From Mycobacterium sp. (GTDB taxonomy: Bacteria; Actinomycetota; Actinomycetes; Mycobacteriales; Mycobacteriaceae), in contig VERS01000137.1 in assembly GCA_018882545.1 (NCBI GenBank), positions 1-6,390 on the forward strand: DNA of 6,390 bases. The letters are read 5' to 3'. A program made the position numbers and the translations under genes. The notes under the pieces are model-generated. The model saw only the letters and a list, made by a program, of their open reading frames with translations. It was not told the origin of the DNA and ran no database searches. Within the stretch, counting starts at the first letter, position 1. Each line of letters starts with the position of its first letter. Shown here in pieces: positions 5,126 to 6,390 of this stretch.

Positions 5126-6390
5126 ATGAGCCGGGGTGGGTCAGTGGTGTTGAAATCCATCCGCCGAACTGCCTTGGCGGGGGACCTGCCCCGACTGAGG
5201 CGGATTCTGGGCGCGGTGCTGGTGGTGATCCTGCTGTCCGGTATCGCGGTCAGCCTGCGATTGGCCCACCACGCCGGTCAGATTGCCGCCTCGGCGCCCT
5301 CCTCGACATCAGAGACCGCCGCGCCGCCGATCCCGGCGGCGGTCACGCTCACTCCGGCCGATGGCACCCGGGATGTGGATCCGTTGGCGCCGGTGGCCGT
5401 CACCGCCACGGCCGGGCAGCTCGTCGGGGTCGACATGCGCAATGAACGCGGCGTGCGTATCACGGGGGTGATGACCCCGGACAATCTGGTGTGGAAGCCG
5501 GGCGTGCCGCTGGGGTACGGCCGAACCTACGGGCTGACGGTGACCGCCCGGGGCACCGATGGTGTGGATCTGGTTCGGGTGTTTGGGTTTTCGACGCTGA
5601 CGCCGAGCAACCAGACGAAAGTTTCGTTCACCACGACCGGTGGTGCCGCGCTGCGCGAAGGCGGAACCTACGGTGTGGGCACGGTCGTGGTGGCCCGCTT
5701 CGACGAGCCGATCCCGGACCGGGCCGCCGCCGAGCGGCAGCTGAGCGTGCGGACCACACCACCGGTGACGGGGTCGTGGTTCTGGCTTGACGATCAGAAT
5801 GCGCACTGGCGGCCCCCGTCGTACTTCGCGCCGAACACCGTGGTCACCGCGCAGGCGAACATCTACGGTGTGCCGCTCGGTGACGGGCTCTACGGCCAGG
5901 AGGACGCCGAGGTCAGCTTCCGCATCGGTGACTCCCACATTTCCGTTGCCAATGACATCACCAAACAGGTCAGCGTGTTCGACAACGGACGCTTGGTGCG
6001 AACCATGCCGACCTCGATGGGAATGGGGGGCACCGAGATCATCGGTGACCGCACCATCAGCTTCTGGACACAACCCGGGGTGTACACGGTGATGGACAAG
6101 GCCAATCCCGTGGTGATGGATTCCTCCACCTACGGGCTGCCGATCAACTCGCGGCTGGGCTACAAGCAGACCATCAACTGGGCCACCCGCATCAGCACCG
6201 ATGGTATCTACCTGCACGAGCTTGAGGACACCGTGTGGGCCCAGGGCAATACCAACGTCTCGCACGGCTGTTTGAACCTCAACGGCGACAACGCCCGATG
6301 GTTCTTCGACTTCTCCCAACCTGGCGATGTTGTCGAGGTTCGCTATAGCGGTGGGGAGCCGCTGCAGGTCTGGCAGAACGGGGATTGGAG
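5126..6390 (+). CDS. L,D-transpeptidase (YkuD domain) with Ig-like region, 3' end cut by the window
   Basis: L,D-transpeptidases form 3-3 cross-links in peptidoglycan outside the membrane and are inactivated by carbapenems. The 421 visible residues have a basic N-terminus, one membrane segment (about 27-46, no lipobox Cys, so a signal anchor), an Ala/Pro/Thr linker (about 52-75), a likely pair of Ig-like domains (about 75-160 and 165-265) and the YkuD domain (about 268 onward). The catalytic motif is H364, then SHGCLN with nucleophile C382. The 18-residue H-to-C spacing and the stretches MDSSTYG, NWAT and QGNTN match LdtMt2 as I recall it. By that comparison about 14 residues are missing after the final W421. 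The residue after the catalytic His is Glu (HELEDT), where I recall Ser in LdtMt2, so it may be nearer LdtMt4 or LdtMt5; I do not assign a paralogue. It diverges from the ABC operon. Confidence 0.92.
   Translation, partial: MSRGGSVVLKSIRRTALAGDLPRLRRILGAVLVVILLSGIAVSLRLAHHAGQIAASAPSSTSETAAPPIPAAVTLTPADGTRDVDPLAPVAVTATAGQLVGVDMRNERGVRITGVMTPDNLVWKPGVPLGYGRTYGLTVTARGTDGVDLVRVFGFSTLTPSNQTKVSFTTTGGAALREGGTYGVGTVVVARFDEPIPDRAAAERQLSVRTTPPVTGSWFWLDDQNAHWRPPSYFAPNTVVTAQANIYGVPLGDGLYGQEDAEVSFRIGDSHISVANDITKQVSVFDNGRLVRTMPTSMGMGGTEIIGDRTISFWTQPGVYTVMDKANPVVMDSSTYGLPINSRLGYKQTINWATRISTDGIYLHELEDTVWAQGNTNVSHGCLNLNGDNARWFFDFSQPGDVVEVRYSGGEPLQVWQNGDW

Noticed and set aside
5002..5160. N-terminal extension of the ABC ATPase to an ATG at 5160
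   Set aside because: It would run through the palindrome and overlap the divergent gene's start, and a strong ribosome binding site marks the GTG at 5001 instead.
5309..6319. Minus-strand open frame of 336 codons opposite the L,D-transpeptidase
   Set aside because: The plus strand encodes a complete YkuD catalytic motif and membrane anchor. The antisense product is His/Gly/Val-rich without family features.

Overview
The window looks like chromosomal DNA from a high-GC actinobacterium, most likely a mycobacterium or close relative (Mycolicibacterium or Mycobacterium type). This rests on three things: strong G/C bias at third codon positions, a secreted-type L,D-transpeptidase whose catalytic core closely resembles the mycobacterial LdtMt enzymes as I remember them, and a class III nucleotidyl cyclase of the soluble kind common in mycobacteria. 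I identified families by reading motifs; no database was searched.

Layout: (1) 1-1372, plus strand: the 3' part of a glycoside hydrolase family 65 gene (disaccharide phosphorylase type). It begins upstream of the window and carries an apparent one-base insertion at 79-80. (2) 5001 down to 1350, minus strand: a compact three-gene operon in the order ABC ATPase, double-length ABC-2-type permease, and nucleotidyl cyclase with a MerR-like N-terminus and a C-terminal YHS domain. Both internal junctions are 4-base ATGA overlaps, so the three genes are probably translationally coupled. (3) 5002-5125: a 124-bp divergent intergenic region containing a perfect CTACTA-N7-TAGTAG palindrome. (4) 5126-6390, plus strand: a membrane-anchored L,D-transpeptidase with an Ig-like region and a YkuD catalytic domain. 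It runs off the window's end roughly 14 codons before its expected stop.

How the parts may work together: the ATPase and permease form a complete exporter, because the permease contains two homologous halves and one gene can supply both membrane domains. The third gene keeps every residue needed for cyclase activity, flanked by a possible DNA- or effector-binding domain and a possible metal-binding YHS domain. The tight coupling suggests that transport and cyclic-nucleotide signalling respond to a common stimulus. The exporter operon diverges from a peptidoglycan cross-linking enzyme across a single palindrome, so the two sides could share a regulator and an envelope-related role; this is inference. 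The GH65 gene is convergent with the operon, its 3' end overlaps that of the cyclase gene by 23 bp, and I see no functional link. There is no gene-free stretch longer than 124 bp, and I found no tRNA, rRNA, CRISPR array or insertion sequence.
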